The translations under genes were made by a program, and so were the position numbers. Positions 47,915-59,460 of a stretch of DNA of 64,000 nt are shown here, in pieces. The stretch's first letter is position 1, and every line of letters begins with the position of its first letter. The stretch is from positions 23,391,048-23,455,047 of the forward strand of contig NC_092190.1 of NCBI RefSeq assembly GCF_043641665.1, given 5' to 3'. A model generated the notes under the pieces. That model did not search any database, was not told where the DNA came from, and saw only the letters and a list, made by a program, of their open reading frames with translations. Source of the stretch: Enoplosus armatus (taxonomy: Eukaryota; Chordata; Actinopteri; Centrarchiformes; Enoplosidae).

Positions 47915-48240
47915 GCGACGGCCGCGGTGCTGGCTCTGCCTCTGGGAGGAGCGCGGCCATGTTTGTCCGGTCACGCTTACGAGCGGGCCGCTTGGCCGGC
48001 AGCCTCTGGCCCCTTTGCAGCGCTCCAACAAAGTGTCCACGCCAGCTCTGCTCCTTCCTCCGCTGACGCCGCCGCACCCCTGAAAAACAGCACACGCTTG
48101 CCGAGATATTAAGGGACAGCGAGGTGGCGTGGGATCAGGCTGGGGTGGTTGTTTACCTCAACCGCCGTGGCTGCAGAGACCCCCACCGCCATTGGTGGGG
48201 GTCTGCCAGAGCCCCGGGAAACACGGCGAGGCAGGAAGGA
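47915..48240. promoter_or_regulatory. Small CpG-rich patch
   Basis: About 20 CpG dinucleotides can be counted between 47915 and 48120, much denser than anywhere else in the window. GC content rises abruptly after the AT-leaning sequence to the left. A CpG-rich patch in a vertebrate gene desert can mark an unmethylated promoter or a strong enhancer. Three overlapping frames (two plus, one minus) are open through it, which GC-rich sequence produces by chance. I see no TATA box with convincing spacing and no recognisable exon. Confidence 0.45.
48177..48204. other. Perfect 11-bp hairpin in the CpG-rich patch
   Basis: 'agacccccacc' (48177-48187) and 'ggtgggggtct' (48194-48204) are perfect reverse complements around the six-base loop 'gccatt'. 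Confidence 0.9.
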
Positions 48241-49289
48241 GAAAATTCCTATTAACTCAGGAAATTGGTACAAGCTGCGCCGCCACACAATCCAATCACC
48301 TTTCTTATTTTACTGACCGCCCATGCCAGCGACTCGGGGGTGCTTTGTTTTTAGATCCACCATTACCCATCCCCAGAACAGGCTTCGGCCAATTCCTTCC
48401 ACTTCCTCGACAGGTTTGACTAAAACAGACTGCTGTTATGTGTTACAAGAAAGAGGAAGTCGGGTTCCCTTTTCCCTGTCAAAACAGAGGAAATAGAGGA
48501 GGATATATTTGGGGCATCGTCTAGGCAGACATTAATGTATTTGAACGAGAAGCAGGCGGATGTATTCTTCATGTCATTTGTGCAAAAGGGTGTGATGATT
48601 TACTTTAATCTTCTGTGAAGTTTGACATCCTGTTGGTGACTTTCTTTTGTCTGTTCAGCCATAGCTGCAGCGTTCTTCTTCTGTCGCTTTAAACAAACTA
48701 CCTTGGCTGTTGCTGGAAATGTGATGACTTTCTCCGGGAGAGAGGCTGAGTCTCCTGTTTTGTTGCAACCATCAGCAGGTATGCAACAAAAAGGGCATTT
48801 GAGTGTGGCTCGCCCGGCTCACTGGAAGCAGCGGGGATTAGCAAGAACCGGTTCTGTCCAAACACCTCGAGCATCGTCTTCTTTGCACAGTTTATTTTCT
48901 ATAGGCTGTTGCCAGAAAACTAAATCCCAGCGCGTAACTCTGCCAAAAACAACAAACTGTCACCTTTACAGTTCCTTTGATGTTCAGGTTAATTCAAGAT
49001 ATTATGGATGTGATGGTATCAAATTGATTATTGGGGTCAAGAATATCACAGTATAATCATGATGTTGCATCTAAAATACTATTAGGATTGGTTGATATAC
49101 AGTGGAATTACACTGCCTTGCATTTATAAAGCTAACCTCTGAACACTTCACTGTGTACGCAGCTTTACGCGCACATGCATACCTACGCTACAGTTCGCCT
49201 ATCAGCCTGGCATCGGGGTGGATGATGCCGTCGTCTTCCTCCTACACAGATCCCCCTCTCACCTGGAAAAGGCTGGATCTTTACAAGAT
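48241..49289. other. Unique non-coding sequence
   Basis: I recognise nothing. The plus-strand frame at 48703-49056 (117 codons) has no domain. Confidence 0.5.
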
Positions 49290-49470
49290 ACAATTTGTTC
49301 ATTTGTGAGCTTCAGAGGCGCTGGTTGTGGTTTCTTTCTTAACTCTGGACAGAGCTAGGCCAGCTGTTTCCCCTCTGCCTCTAGTTGTTATGCTAAGCTA
49401 GGCTAAACACATTCTGACTCAAGCTTCTTAACACACAGGCGTGAGATTGACATGGATCTAATTCCTCCAC
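49290..49470 (+). repeat. 'gctaagcta' dispersed repeat, copy 4 of 4
   Basis: The best preserved copy: 'gtgagcttcagaggcgctgg', 'tctggacagagctaggcc', 'agctgtttcccctctgcctc', 'tatgctaagctaggctaa' and 'ggcgtgagattgacatggat'. Plus strand. Confidence 0.8.
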
Positions 49471-50394
49471 AACATTGCGTAAGAGCCGAATGAAACAAAC
49501 CAAAAACCGACTTCCTCCTCTTCATGACATGGCTGTTATCAAAGGATGAAGACAAAGGTTTGTTCAAGTGCATTTTCATGAACCACATCCAGAAAACCTG
49601 TCGCACTCATGATAGATGCAAAACCCCATCTTGGCTTCTTGTCCCTCGGCGCCGCATAAACCTCGTTACACTGTTTAAAACAATAAAGTGTCTCAGAGGA
49701 GACACGCTTTATGCCAATTAAACCAAACACAATGAAACCTCCACCGAGCAGTACCAATAAAGCCTTTAATCCGAATCACTGGAGGAGAGTGGCCCTGTAA
49801 AGGAGGACACCAGTATCTCGCAGTGTGTGTGTGTGTGTGTGTGTCCTGTTTGTCAGTTGCATGTTGAGCCAGGCTCTTAAAAGCACAATGACGTGTATCT
49901 TCTGCTTCTGTCCAATTGTCCGATTGAAAGAAATAAGATCAAAACCACTCTGCCTGGCCTGCCGGTCTGTGCCTGACTGTCTGCAAGAGACGGCTTGTTT
50001 AATCCGGACCTCCGTATGGCGGAGGAGCAGCATCCATCTGCATTCATCAGGTTGCGGAGGCCGGAGCAGCTGCCGGCGTTGTCTGGCCATAACAAATCAC
50101 AACATTTCTGTTTTCCTTTCCCCAAAAGATGCCAGTCGAGGCTACTTTTTTTTTTTTTTTTTTGCTCATTAAAATCATTTACAGATGCCGGTTAACTCTG
50201 CCTCTGGGTGGACACAGTGTCGAGGTAGGGGGCTCATCAGGACGACTGGCAGGCGTTGGGATGACAACTTGAACAAATGGGAGACAGGATAGTGTGAAAT
50301 GAAGAGAGAATGATTCATATGTGGTAAAGTCTGGAAAAAGTGAAAGCCTGTTGTCTGATCTGTTTAATGCAAACTCAACATTTCCTCTGTTTAC
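49471..50394. other. Non-coding sequence with simple repeats
   Basis: (GT)n at 49823-49844 and a T run at 50146-50163. Overlapping frames of about 100 codons on both strands around 49776-50172 have no domain. Confidence 0.5.
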
Positions 50395-50485
50395 CTGCTG
50401 TCTTGATAATACTGTATTTATTTATTTATTCAAAAGGATCCCCATTAGTTGATGCACCAGCTAGTCTTCCTAGTCTTGTATTCAT
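50395..50485 (+). repeat. Probable dispersed-repeat fragment ('ggatccccattagttgat')
   Basis: 'ggatccccattagttgatgc' followed by 'agctagtcttcct' resembles a widespread fish repeat that, as I recall, carries 'aggatccccattagc' and 'tattcttcctgg'. Only about 90 bases are left. A TATTTATTTATT tract adjoins it. Confidence 0.45.
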
Positions 50486-51594
50486 AATATTCGTTCATCA
50501 ATTCCCTTTTCCATTTTGTTTAGTTTCAATCGTTGTTCGGCTTTTCATTCTAAATATGTGTAGGAATTTTTGCGTGTCCCTGATCATAGCTTGCCAGGAA
50601 AGGAAGGGGTTACGCCCGTTAAGTCGCCGGGAGACTTTTAATGTGTCAGTGAAACTCTTCACTTTCTCATTGGCCTACATGTTTCACATTAAAAGCCCTG
50701 CGCCAGCTCCGAGGGCGCATTCCCTTACTTTCTTGGCGGGCTTTTAATTTGAAAAACCTGCCGAAAGCATATTTTCACGCGTCGCTATGGAAAAAAAACA
50801 TGATAAAAAGAGATAAAAGAGATAGAGAAAGATATATATATATATATATATGTGATATTTATTATCAAATATAAGAAACTGTGCGTGGTGTTTAAGTAGG
50901 AGGAGGTATTTTTACATTTCTAGAAAGTGACATCTCTGACCTTTACCTGCTCAGCTCGCACCTCCCTATGCAATCTCCACCCAGATTTATGCTCTTAGTA
51001 ATTAACTAACAAACTGCATTGTGGCACCGTGGGAGGAGATGACTGAGACAAGAATGGGGTCACAGGCCAATAAAGGAACACTCCTTTTGTGTTCCCCCCC
51101 TCCCCTTAAATTACACTCTCTCAATTAAATGCCATTCTTCTTGCCCTTGTGTGGTGCCACAGGCTGTGTGTGTGTGTGTGTGTGTGTGTAGGGTTTTCAC
51201 TCATGTATATGCACGTATGTCTTTGCGCTTTAATTAAAAACCCATGAGACCCAAAGCCACAGCCATTAATCAGGCGTTGGTCCCCACGCGCTGCTCCCTG
51301 ACAGCAGCAACACGGGGGGGGGGGGGCTGGGGCACCAGTGGAGAGCTTCCTCCTGCACATCTGGCAGGTCTGATGAGAGGGTGGGGTCAACGGGCACTGG
51401 AGATTAAAGAGGACACGAAGGTTGTGAGGCACAATATTCATTTGTATGACAGTGGCTATTGAGGCTGCAGTGCACGGATCACCCACCAGGGACGTGCTGG
51501 TGCTCGACGCTGCAGGCAGCAGAGGCCATTATGGATTACATGATTTTCATTCATCTGTGTGCTGTAATCACATGAAGATTAAGGTGCCCAGATG
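50486..51594. other. Non-coding sequence with simple repeats
   Basis: (TA)n at 50832-50852, (TG)n at 51165-51189 and a G run at 51314-51326. 50590-50760 and 50990-51080 have conserved-looking balanced texture. No gene. Confidence 0.5.
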
Positions 51595-51700
51595 TTTAGT
51601 GCACAACTTTAAGGATAACTCCGCTTCATTACAACGTGGGTCTTATTTTCATAGCTTTCTAACTGCGAATAACGTTGTAAGCTTGAGATTTATTTCTGCT
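51595..51700 (+). repeat. Probable dispersed-repeat fragment ('acaacgtgggtcttattttc')
   Basis: 'ttaaggataactccg' then 'acaacgtgggtcttattttc' and 'atagctttctaactgcg' recall a common fish repeat that begins 'ttaaaggata' and contains 'gggtcttattttcatag'. Short and decayed. Confidence 0.4.
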
Positions 51701-51942
51701 TTGTTGTTATTTTGAACCTTTTACAAAATGTACATAGAAGTTCACAGAATAGATTCCCTGCTCACCCACACAGGCGTGTTTTTTTTTTTTTAAATAAAAA
51801 AGTCTACGGACACCACGGAGGGTGCAACGAGCATTATGAAGCCACATCAGTTAAATAGCCCGACACTAAACTGTATGGACTTCACAGCGAGTGCAGCCCA
51901 CAAACACACACATTAAAGCAGAGGAGAGACTGCACAACCTTT

Positions 51943-51965
51943 ACACACACACACACACACACACA
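51943..51965. repeat. (AC)n microsatellite
   Basis: About eleven perfect AC units. Confidence 0.95.
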
Positions 51966-52041
51966 ATGCTATGTTGCTAGGCAACACAATGGTTGCTGAC
52001 CATAGCTCTCATCTCTAAAGTGAGTTACAAGAATAAGTGCC

Positions 52042-52135
52042 CCTCTGTCCCACTGTCACCAGTCCACTCAGCCTCTCTGTCCCACTGTCACCAGTCCACT
52101 CAGCCTCTCTGTCCCACTGTCACCAGTCCACTCAG
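52042..52135 (+). repeat. 32-bp tandem repeat, three units
   Basis: Units at 52042-52071 (30 nt, lacking one CT), 52072-52103 and 52104-52135. Apart from the missing CT, the three are identical, beginning 'cctctctgtcccactgtcac'. Near-identity implies recent expansion or homogenisation, so the copy number is probably polymorphic. Confidence 0.97.
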
Positions 52136-53639
52136 CCTCTTATACTCGCGTTTGAAACACACAGTGATGATCAGTGATTGGTTTGTGGGCTCGCATATAC
52201 ATTCAGCAGCTAATGCCTGATCAAAAAGACTCTTGACTTGTGACATGGCTCTTTAAAGAAAAACAGAAACTGAAAAGGGGTCTGATAACAGGTTGCTAAA
52301 TTGGCAACACTGAAACTGTTTAAGTTCCACCCAGTGAGGTTTGACTCAGCCGCTGAGATCACCGCTGACCCCAGAGCAGCTGTGTGTTGGTGCAATAAGC
52401 CTTCATCTTTTGGAACTCGTGTCAAATGTGAGCACCGTCAAGACGAGTTGAGGAGATGGCGGTGGGAAATCAGGCCCGTCAGGACCCCACTTCCCCTCGA
52501 CTGTGCCCTTACGAGTGTCGGTATCAAGCTAGCGTGTGACACGGGGTGGCCTCTATGTGCCGCGCCGCCATCCCATTGATCTGCCAAAGCGAACAGTAAT
52601 TACCACTAATCCCAGTCAGAGGACAAGGCAATTTGTGTCATGTCTCTCCAGGGCCCCCATAGGCCATTATCTGTTGGTTCATTAAAGAGGAAGACAGTCC
52701 CAGCCTGACCCCAATGGCTTGCTGAGTTGTTGAGTGAAGTGACGGGGCACAGGGAGCTGAGCTAAGCATGAAGCGCCCGCTGAGCTAAACCAGCTGTGAC
52801 ACGCGGTGCAGATGTAGCTGATGTGGAAGTCCCAAAATCTTTACTTTTCTCCACCCCGCGTGGAAACATTCAGCCACCGAGCTGCGGCGCGAGGGCCGGG
52901 TTTGGTGAGAGAAGCTGTAGTCGTCTTACAAAGTGTGAATTTGATCCCGCAGTGTAGCATGTAATTATGGAATTTCAGCAGTATTAACGCATGTAAAAGG
53001 GACTTCAGCTCAAACGGTACACTCAGCCCCGGCTGTTTATTGCTGCCGAAGTGCAAAACAGTTGGCCAACTTGAACATTCCTGTAAGCCGTGAGAGCAGA
53101 GTTGGAGCGAGGCGAGCGTCGACTGATTAACTGGCATCAAGTGTTTCCCCGCTGTTGATGTAATGGAAGTCAGGGTCTTCACTCGACCGGCGCGGGGGTG
53201 TCGCGGTGCCAGGCGCGGGGAGAAGAACAAATTCGGCCCCCTGTTCTTTCCAAAGCAAGAAGAAAAGATGCATTCGCTTTGATTTTCGGGTCGCTCCAGT
53301 GCTAATGCGAGAGGCGAGGTGGGATTGACCTTTTGTTGAGGAATTATTGATTGTTGCCATTCCAGGTTATCCTTGTTTGTGCAACTGCATATTGAAAGAA
53401 TACATGAAAGCAGCAGAGTGAGAGGGGATGCTGTGTGGCAAGAAAAGCTGTATTATTTTATTCTTGCAGAATGTCAGTGCTCATTAAGTCACCCTCGCTT
53501 GAGAAGCCTGTGCTAGTACTTCTGCCTACAGTGTTTTGGGGTTTTTTCTTTTCGGAGAGTGAGATCGCTGCTTTAGTCTGTCAAACTGTGAAGCTCGCCT
53601 CCCCCGCTTTAAAGGGTCGCTTCATCCGAATTTAAAAGA
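52136..53639. other. Unique non-coding sequence
   Basis: No gene with a recognisable domain; the 129-codon minus frame at 52841-53230 is unremarkable. 52570-52690 has a conserved-looking texture with 'acagtaattaccactaatcc', a TAATTA core and a TAATCC (bicoid-type) core close together. Confidence 0.45.
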
Positions 53640-54160
53640 ACACATATTTTCTTTCTCACCTCCAGCGGTGTACGGCCTTGTGAGTGGTTTTGGCTTCATT
53701 GGTCCAGATTTTGAGATACTCATCTGAGGTTTCTGCTTCCATGTCAGTACAATTAAAAAGGGGAGCGACTACTGCACATTCGGAAAAAAAAAGAAGAAAA
53801 AAAAGTTGCGCAAAGCCTTTCGTGGCTCCCGGGGGAGCTGTGTGAAGTCTGACATATCCTCTCAAGTGATGTCACTTGAGTCGGCGTCAGTCGGGGCCGA
53901 AGACTACAAGTTTGAAACTGAAAGAATTCTGGGGGGGGGGGGGGGGGGGAGTTAGAAAGAAGGGAGCTTACCAGACCTCTGTAGCCTGCTCCTCATCTCT
54001 GTTTGAGGCCAGAGGCTCCGTTAGCTGCTACTAGCATGAAACGGCTGAATCTCCGACCGAACTGCCGCAGTCAAGTTGCACTGTGGGTAATGTAGTTGTC
54101 AGGTTTTAACAAGGAGGAGGAATGAAAAAGATCTCTGGTTCTGCTGCATCGGTTGTGATC
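53640..54160 (-). repeat. Probable dispersed repeat, interrupted by a poly-G run
   Basis: The stretch carries 'caagtgatgtcacttgagtc', 'gactacaagtttgaaactga', 'gaagggagcttaccagacc', 'gaggccagaggctccgttag' and 'actgtgggtaatgtagtt'. I recall similar ordered blocks from other fish sequences, but with less certainty than for 41920-42340. The orientation given is arbitrary. The 19-base G run at 53931-53949 lies inside. Confidence 0.35.
53931..53949. repeat. Poly-G run (19 bases)
   Basis: Uninterrupted G tract directly visible. Confidence 0.95.
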
Positions 54161-54712
54161 CGTTTTTTTTTTTAAGTATTAGAGGAGTGCAATGCTAAAT
54201 TGGTGGAGAATTGAGTTTGTGGAGCTGACATTTTGAAGAATTTTGAAAGTAATGCGTCTTTCTGGAGAATCCACAGAATACGCTGTGAACAGTCACTGCG
54301 AGGTGTCCTAAAAACCATTATCTTTCCCAAACCTTAATCAAATGCTTTGAGTTGCAAAGCATGGAAAATGTTTAATTAGTGTATTTCATGTTGAAGGCAC
54401 ATCAAATATGTTGTCATTTAACGTTTTGCAGATACATTCAGTATGTAGATTTTGTGACTTTGCTCATTTTTTTGTGATTACAGTCATGAAAATATATTCC
54501 AGGCGACATTACGTCCCTTTGAAAACAGATGAAAATGCAAATTAGCAGCATATAAACATTATTTTTATTTCTATATGTCAAACCAAAACACAGGACTCAC
54601 AGACAGATTTGAGCTCATACTTACCCTCGGTCAGGTGGAGGCAGCATTCATTGTACTCGCCAGTCTCTGTTAACACTGGGGTTTCCAGCGGCTAGCAGAA
54701 GAGGCGGGCTGC

Positions 54713-54730
54713 TAACGTAAAGTTACGTTA
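54713..54730. other. Short palindrome
   Basis: 'taacgtaa' and 'ttacgtta' are perfect inverted arms around 'ag'. Its context does not suggest a known site. Confidence 0.8.
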
Positions 54731-57700
54731 CTAACCACATAATCAGAAGCGTGAATGAAGTGTTGAGATGAGATCAAGCGGTCAGGTGATAGGACGGGGG
54801 AGGGGAAGATCGGTTACAGCGACAATTAAAAGTGATATTCAACAAAGTGAAACGTAAACAATATAATCACATAACTAGAACGCCACAAGAACTTTAAAAA
54901 AGCTGTGAACAATCACAAATAGGAGCGAGAGCAGGGCACAGCCTCCCACATGAGCAACATTGACCATTAAGGCTTTATTATTCAGTGCGGATGGCTGCTT
55001 TTCCCACGCTTTGCTTGATTCCCCTTTCAAACTTGAGCTATAATGGAACTACATTCACCAGAAAGTACACTTTAGTTCCTCAGTAAGGTCTGAGAGAAGG
55101 AGACAAAGGTCTGAGGTCCACCATCTAAATATACAGAATATTAGAATATTAGCTGCTTCTCTTGCTCTATAGAAAACCTTGGTCAAAGAAGATTTCACAA
55201 GGCCTCACTTGTTGAGGCCCAAGGCTTTTCTTTGTATTTATCCATCTATAATTAGTTAATATGATCCGGAGATTGTGTGTTTCATTACAAAAATAACTTG
55301 TGAAGACAACGATTCATTGGATAAAGAGTCCAGAGGGATGAAACAAATGTGTGGAAGGCGACTCTGTCTGCACCTCCAGCGAGCACTCGCAGTGAAACAT
55401 CGGATAGCCGTGCTCCTTGCTGGCTTCCTGGATCTCATCCCCCTGTGGCGGATCTCTATCCTGGGCTATGCGGTCTTACAGCAGCAGAGGGACGTCTGAT
55501 GTAAACATGAACTACCCTGATCCAGGGAAGGAAGCGCCCCCCAACCCAACACTTGGTTTGGGCTGTTTTTTACTTCAAATATTAAATACTAATATTAAAC
55601 AAAAAACACTATATTTCCCAAACTATTTTCATTAGAATCTGCCAGTCATGTTCCTCGATTAATCATTCTATCTCAAAATGTCAGGAAATGGAAACTTCTT
55701 AATTAGTTTTATTATTTATTTGATGTTTTATTAATTTCATATGATTAAATGGAAAATTCTACATGTCTTGTGCGATTTTCTTACTTTTTCTTGTAGTTCA
55801 GTATCTCCAGAAGCCCTGGGAAATGTAACTTTAAATAAATTATATATATTTAACAACAATAATAATAATAATAATTATCATCACAGTAACAGCAACATTT
55901 CTCTCATTAAATGTGACATGATGGAATTATTATTCACAACTAAAGTCAAACTTTAAGGAGTTGTGGGGAAAGTAGGGGTTCTACTGAAATATACATTGTT
56001 TTATTTATTAACAACTAAAACAATCTTAGATACTATTTAAGTTATATACTAAATATATATATATCTAAAACTGTCTCACTCAGGCTAAACACTGTCCTAA
56101 TTTGAGGACATTCAGTCTTTTACGTTGTGCAGTGCAGTCCAGCGAATAAGAGGCCGCAGATTCCACCCCTCACGTTTTACTGTCCTCAGCTTGTTATTTC
56201 CAAGGTTTAGTTCGAGAGGTTTATTTATACAGTGTTCATCCCTCCCCTCTGACTCACGTTTCAACACCGACCGTCATTATGGAGGAGCCTTCCTGTGAAG
56301 CTCTGTGGTGGGGCTGCACTGCTGTACGGATGTGTGTGTGCTGTCTGGCGTGTATATATTCTTAGGGAGCCAGGGAATTTACTTTAAAGTGAGTAGTAGG
56401 GATTCTTCTGGATCAAGTTTTTAATTGAAAGAAAGTATTTGCGAGATTTATTTGCTTTATGTTATTATGTAAACTCAATTAAGCTTGCGTATATATATTC
56501 TGTTTACGTGAACTTGATACATCCAGGAGACTCACTGGAATGACAATCTTCTACTTGTAGATTTATTTAATAAAGCAATTATAAGACATGTCCAAAACGT
56601 CATTAAGCCGACGGATGACTGCAATCAATACCTGAGCTATAGCGAGGCCTTTGGGCTTTAATAGCCTCCAGGCTGTAATACATCCTAGTATTTCCCTTGA
56701 AAAACGCATGAGCTACTAGATAATGGTCAAGACATTGCAACTGTAATTGCTACAGTCACTCAGACAATGAGGACTCGGGTTCACCTTCGTATAAAATACA
56801 GTAAAGAATTAAGATTCCTCCTCTTGCCAGGCTTTAAGACCAGCATCCTATGAGGAACTACTACAACTTCCTTTTATGCACAAATTGTCATTGCAAAGAT
56901 GGCAAGAATCATCTACCTGCATGCTAACTACATGGCTAGCTACTCTGACTGCAGCTTGTTGTTGCGTTTCCTCTTCGGTGCGATTTGATTGGTTGAAGTT
57001 AAGCCATGATAGACGATGATAGACAGATGGTTCGTCCAATCACCTGCCAAGAGTTTTTTTGAAAGTTCCTGCCCTTTTCCAAGCAGTTTCCAGGGACGAT
57101 TTCTCAAACCATCCGGCGTGTCAGCTCATCTTAGTACAGGTATTTAGGAGAGCTTTTCTAGGCAATGAGATCAATGAACACTACTGTTACTGGATATTTG
57201 TATCAAACCAGCTGTTCATGAGTTCGGTCACTTTCTACGAAGTGGAGGTACAGTGCTAACTGACAAAGCTAAACTGACTTCCTGTTCACATAGTTGATTG
57301 CTTTTGATTGGATGGCACCACAGAGGTTTTTCTGGCAGCCAACTTACACCTCATCAAAGTCTTTACTCGTTAAGGCATTTCTAAAGTTTTAATGGTGCAA
57401 CTCGATTTAGTAAATCACTAGTAGTTACGAGAAGCTTCATAATGGACTTAATAATTTAGGAACTGGAACAACACAATCCTGGTGTTTAACATGCTTTTAA
57501 ATAAATAAGCAAGCTTAAAGTTGTTTTCCTGCTTCACTCCTCCACTCCACTAACCTCTTAAAACTCCTGGACCTGTCTTATTCCCATTGCAATAAAGCTT
57601 TCAAATGAACACTTGAGAGTGTTGGGAGGAAAATTGACGATCCTGGACCTCTGCTTCAAGCCATACTGTAAATTATACAGCTGGGATATACGCAGAGGGA

Positions 57701-58699
57701 TGGAAGGAAGGAGTGTGAATATCTATGTTGGGGCCAGAATCCCAGAAATGATGCCACTTGTCAGCCGAACCTCTACATTTTTGTCTCGAAAATAGCCAGT
57801 TTCGAATATCCCTGAAAAACCATGATTTCCAAATATGTTCTGCCTGCCACAAAGTAATTCCTGTTCATGGGCAGAGCACTGTACTGAGGGGAAAATAATT
57901 GTGATCTTGTTTATGTCTCACTAACTGGATTCTCCTACTAATGTACTAACAGATTATACTAGAAGATTGGGATGATCTGAAGAGGCAGGTATGTCAAACT
58001 TCCACTAATCCAACAATAAAGATCCCCAACCTAAGCATTTTTTTCAGCTATAGTAACAAGCTTTGACCTTGGGAAGCTAGCAGCGAAACCTAGTGCATCC
58101 AGAAAATATTAGCCATTACTCTTGTCCTTGGCCATTTCCTGTCCTGCCCCTGGCCGTTGCCTCCCCGACACATCCAGAGAGGGGAAAATAGATTCCAGTT
58201 TGGAATGGGTGCCGGCCAAAACCACCGTGCCACTCAAAGCCAGGGCCGCTTGTGTCATTTTTCCACTGGGTTTCCGTGGTATATTTTGACAGGCCATTCC
58301 AGCTAAGCTTCGATAAATAGGGTGAAGTCACCCCCCTCTCTTCCCTTCCTTTCCTTTCCATTTAGAATCTGTAACATTAAAGAGGGACCCATGCTGATTT
58401 ATGTGGCTGGCTAAAGTCTTGTATAACAGATTTGGTAGAGCCACTAAAATCAAAATGGCTTTAATTATTTCTCCCTTCTGATTGATTGCCATATTATTGC
58501 TGTAGTTTACCTCTTTCTACATTAGTAATTGATGGCCAGTGTTTGGCTCAGGGTGTCTTTATATCACCGTTGGCTGTGGAATGATGAGCAAATAAGTAGT
58601 GAACAAGATGGATGTCCGTGGGTCCTCCTTCTGCGAGTCTTACAGCACTTTTGTTTAAGTGGGGATTGTCTCAAGGACTTGTAAAAAGAGCCTAACTAC
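54731..58699. other. Mostly unique non-coding sequence
   Basis: An (AAT)n tract at 55857-55874 is the only clear simple repeat besides short TA tracts. The plus frame at 55275-55499 (74 codons) includes KHRIAVLLAGFLDLIPLWRI, a hydrophobic stretch, but has no recognised domain and overlaps an antisense frame. No transposon protein seen. Confidence 0.5.
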
Positions 58700-59460
58700 C
58701 AATATGTTCCAAGGGTAAACAATCCTTCCCTCAGGCACTCTGGCACAAACTAAACACTTTAACACATTTTCTGCTTGATAAAACCTTGTTCAATTTCCTG
58801 TGCTTTGTACACTTTAGATAGGCCTGACATGCCAGCTTTTTCCCCCATATTCTCCTGGACGTGAATTACAAAGGGGAGCGGCGCAGCCAGTCGATCAGGC
58901 GCTTGCTCTCCCTCGTGAATGAATTTACTTCAATTAGAGGCTGCAGTCAAGCACAAGAGAACGGAGCGTGTCGTCTTTTATGAACATTTATTGTTACACA
59001 GTGTAATGACCATGCACGCCGTGACCCGGGCTAATGACACCATAGATTAACTCCAGAGGGTAGCCGTTGGGAAAGTCCAAAACTATTCCAAAGGTATTGA
59101 TTCTGAGGCTTACTGCGAAATTGAACTGTCAGGTGTTCCACTGGGTCCTGATATGATATTGATCCCTCCTGCTTAGCGACCAACAAAGAGTCCTGGTTAC
59201 CTGAAACAGCCCGGTCTAGGGGATCCGTCCCTCCACCTTATAAGTGCTTATTGGAATTTTAAATTTGATAAACTCCAGCTCCCTGGGGAAGATGAGTGTT
59301 GCCGCGCTGCCTCAAGACTTTCTGCTCTCACTCAGACCATTAGCCACGCTTAGTGATGTGAATCTGCTTCTCCATTAACCAGAAAAGCCTAATGCCAAAA
59401 CGCACAGCGCTGCCATTGACATTGTGCTTATGGCTTTGCCAGCGAACACAGGTTAAAGGG
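58700..59460. promoter_or_regulatory. Conserved-looking non-coding block (possible enhancer)
   Basis: Balanced, low in simple repeats and without long frames. It includes 'gaatttacttcaattagagg', 'ctccattaaccagaaaagcc' and 'cgggctaatgacac', i.e. several TAAT/TTAA-type cores. The texture matches vertebrate conserved non-coding elements. No alignment could be made, so this is inference. Confidence 0.28.

Noticed and set aside
47860..48112. Overlapping frames in the CpG-rich patch
   Set aside because: GC-rich sequence lacks stop codons by chance, and three frames on two strands are open together.
50340..50747. 135-codon hydrophobic plus-strand frame
   Set aside because: It begins across a dispersed-repeat fragment and has irregular hydrophobic stretches without a known family; T-rich sequence often gives such frames.
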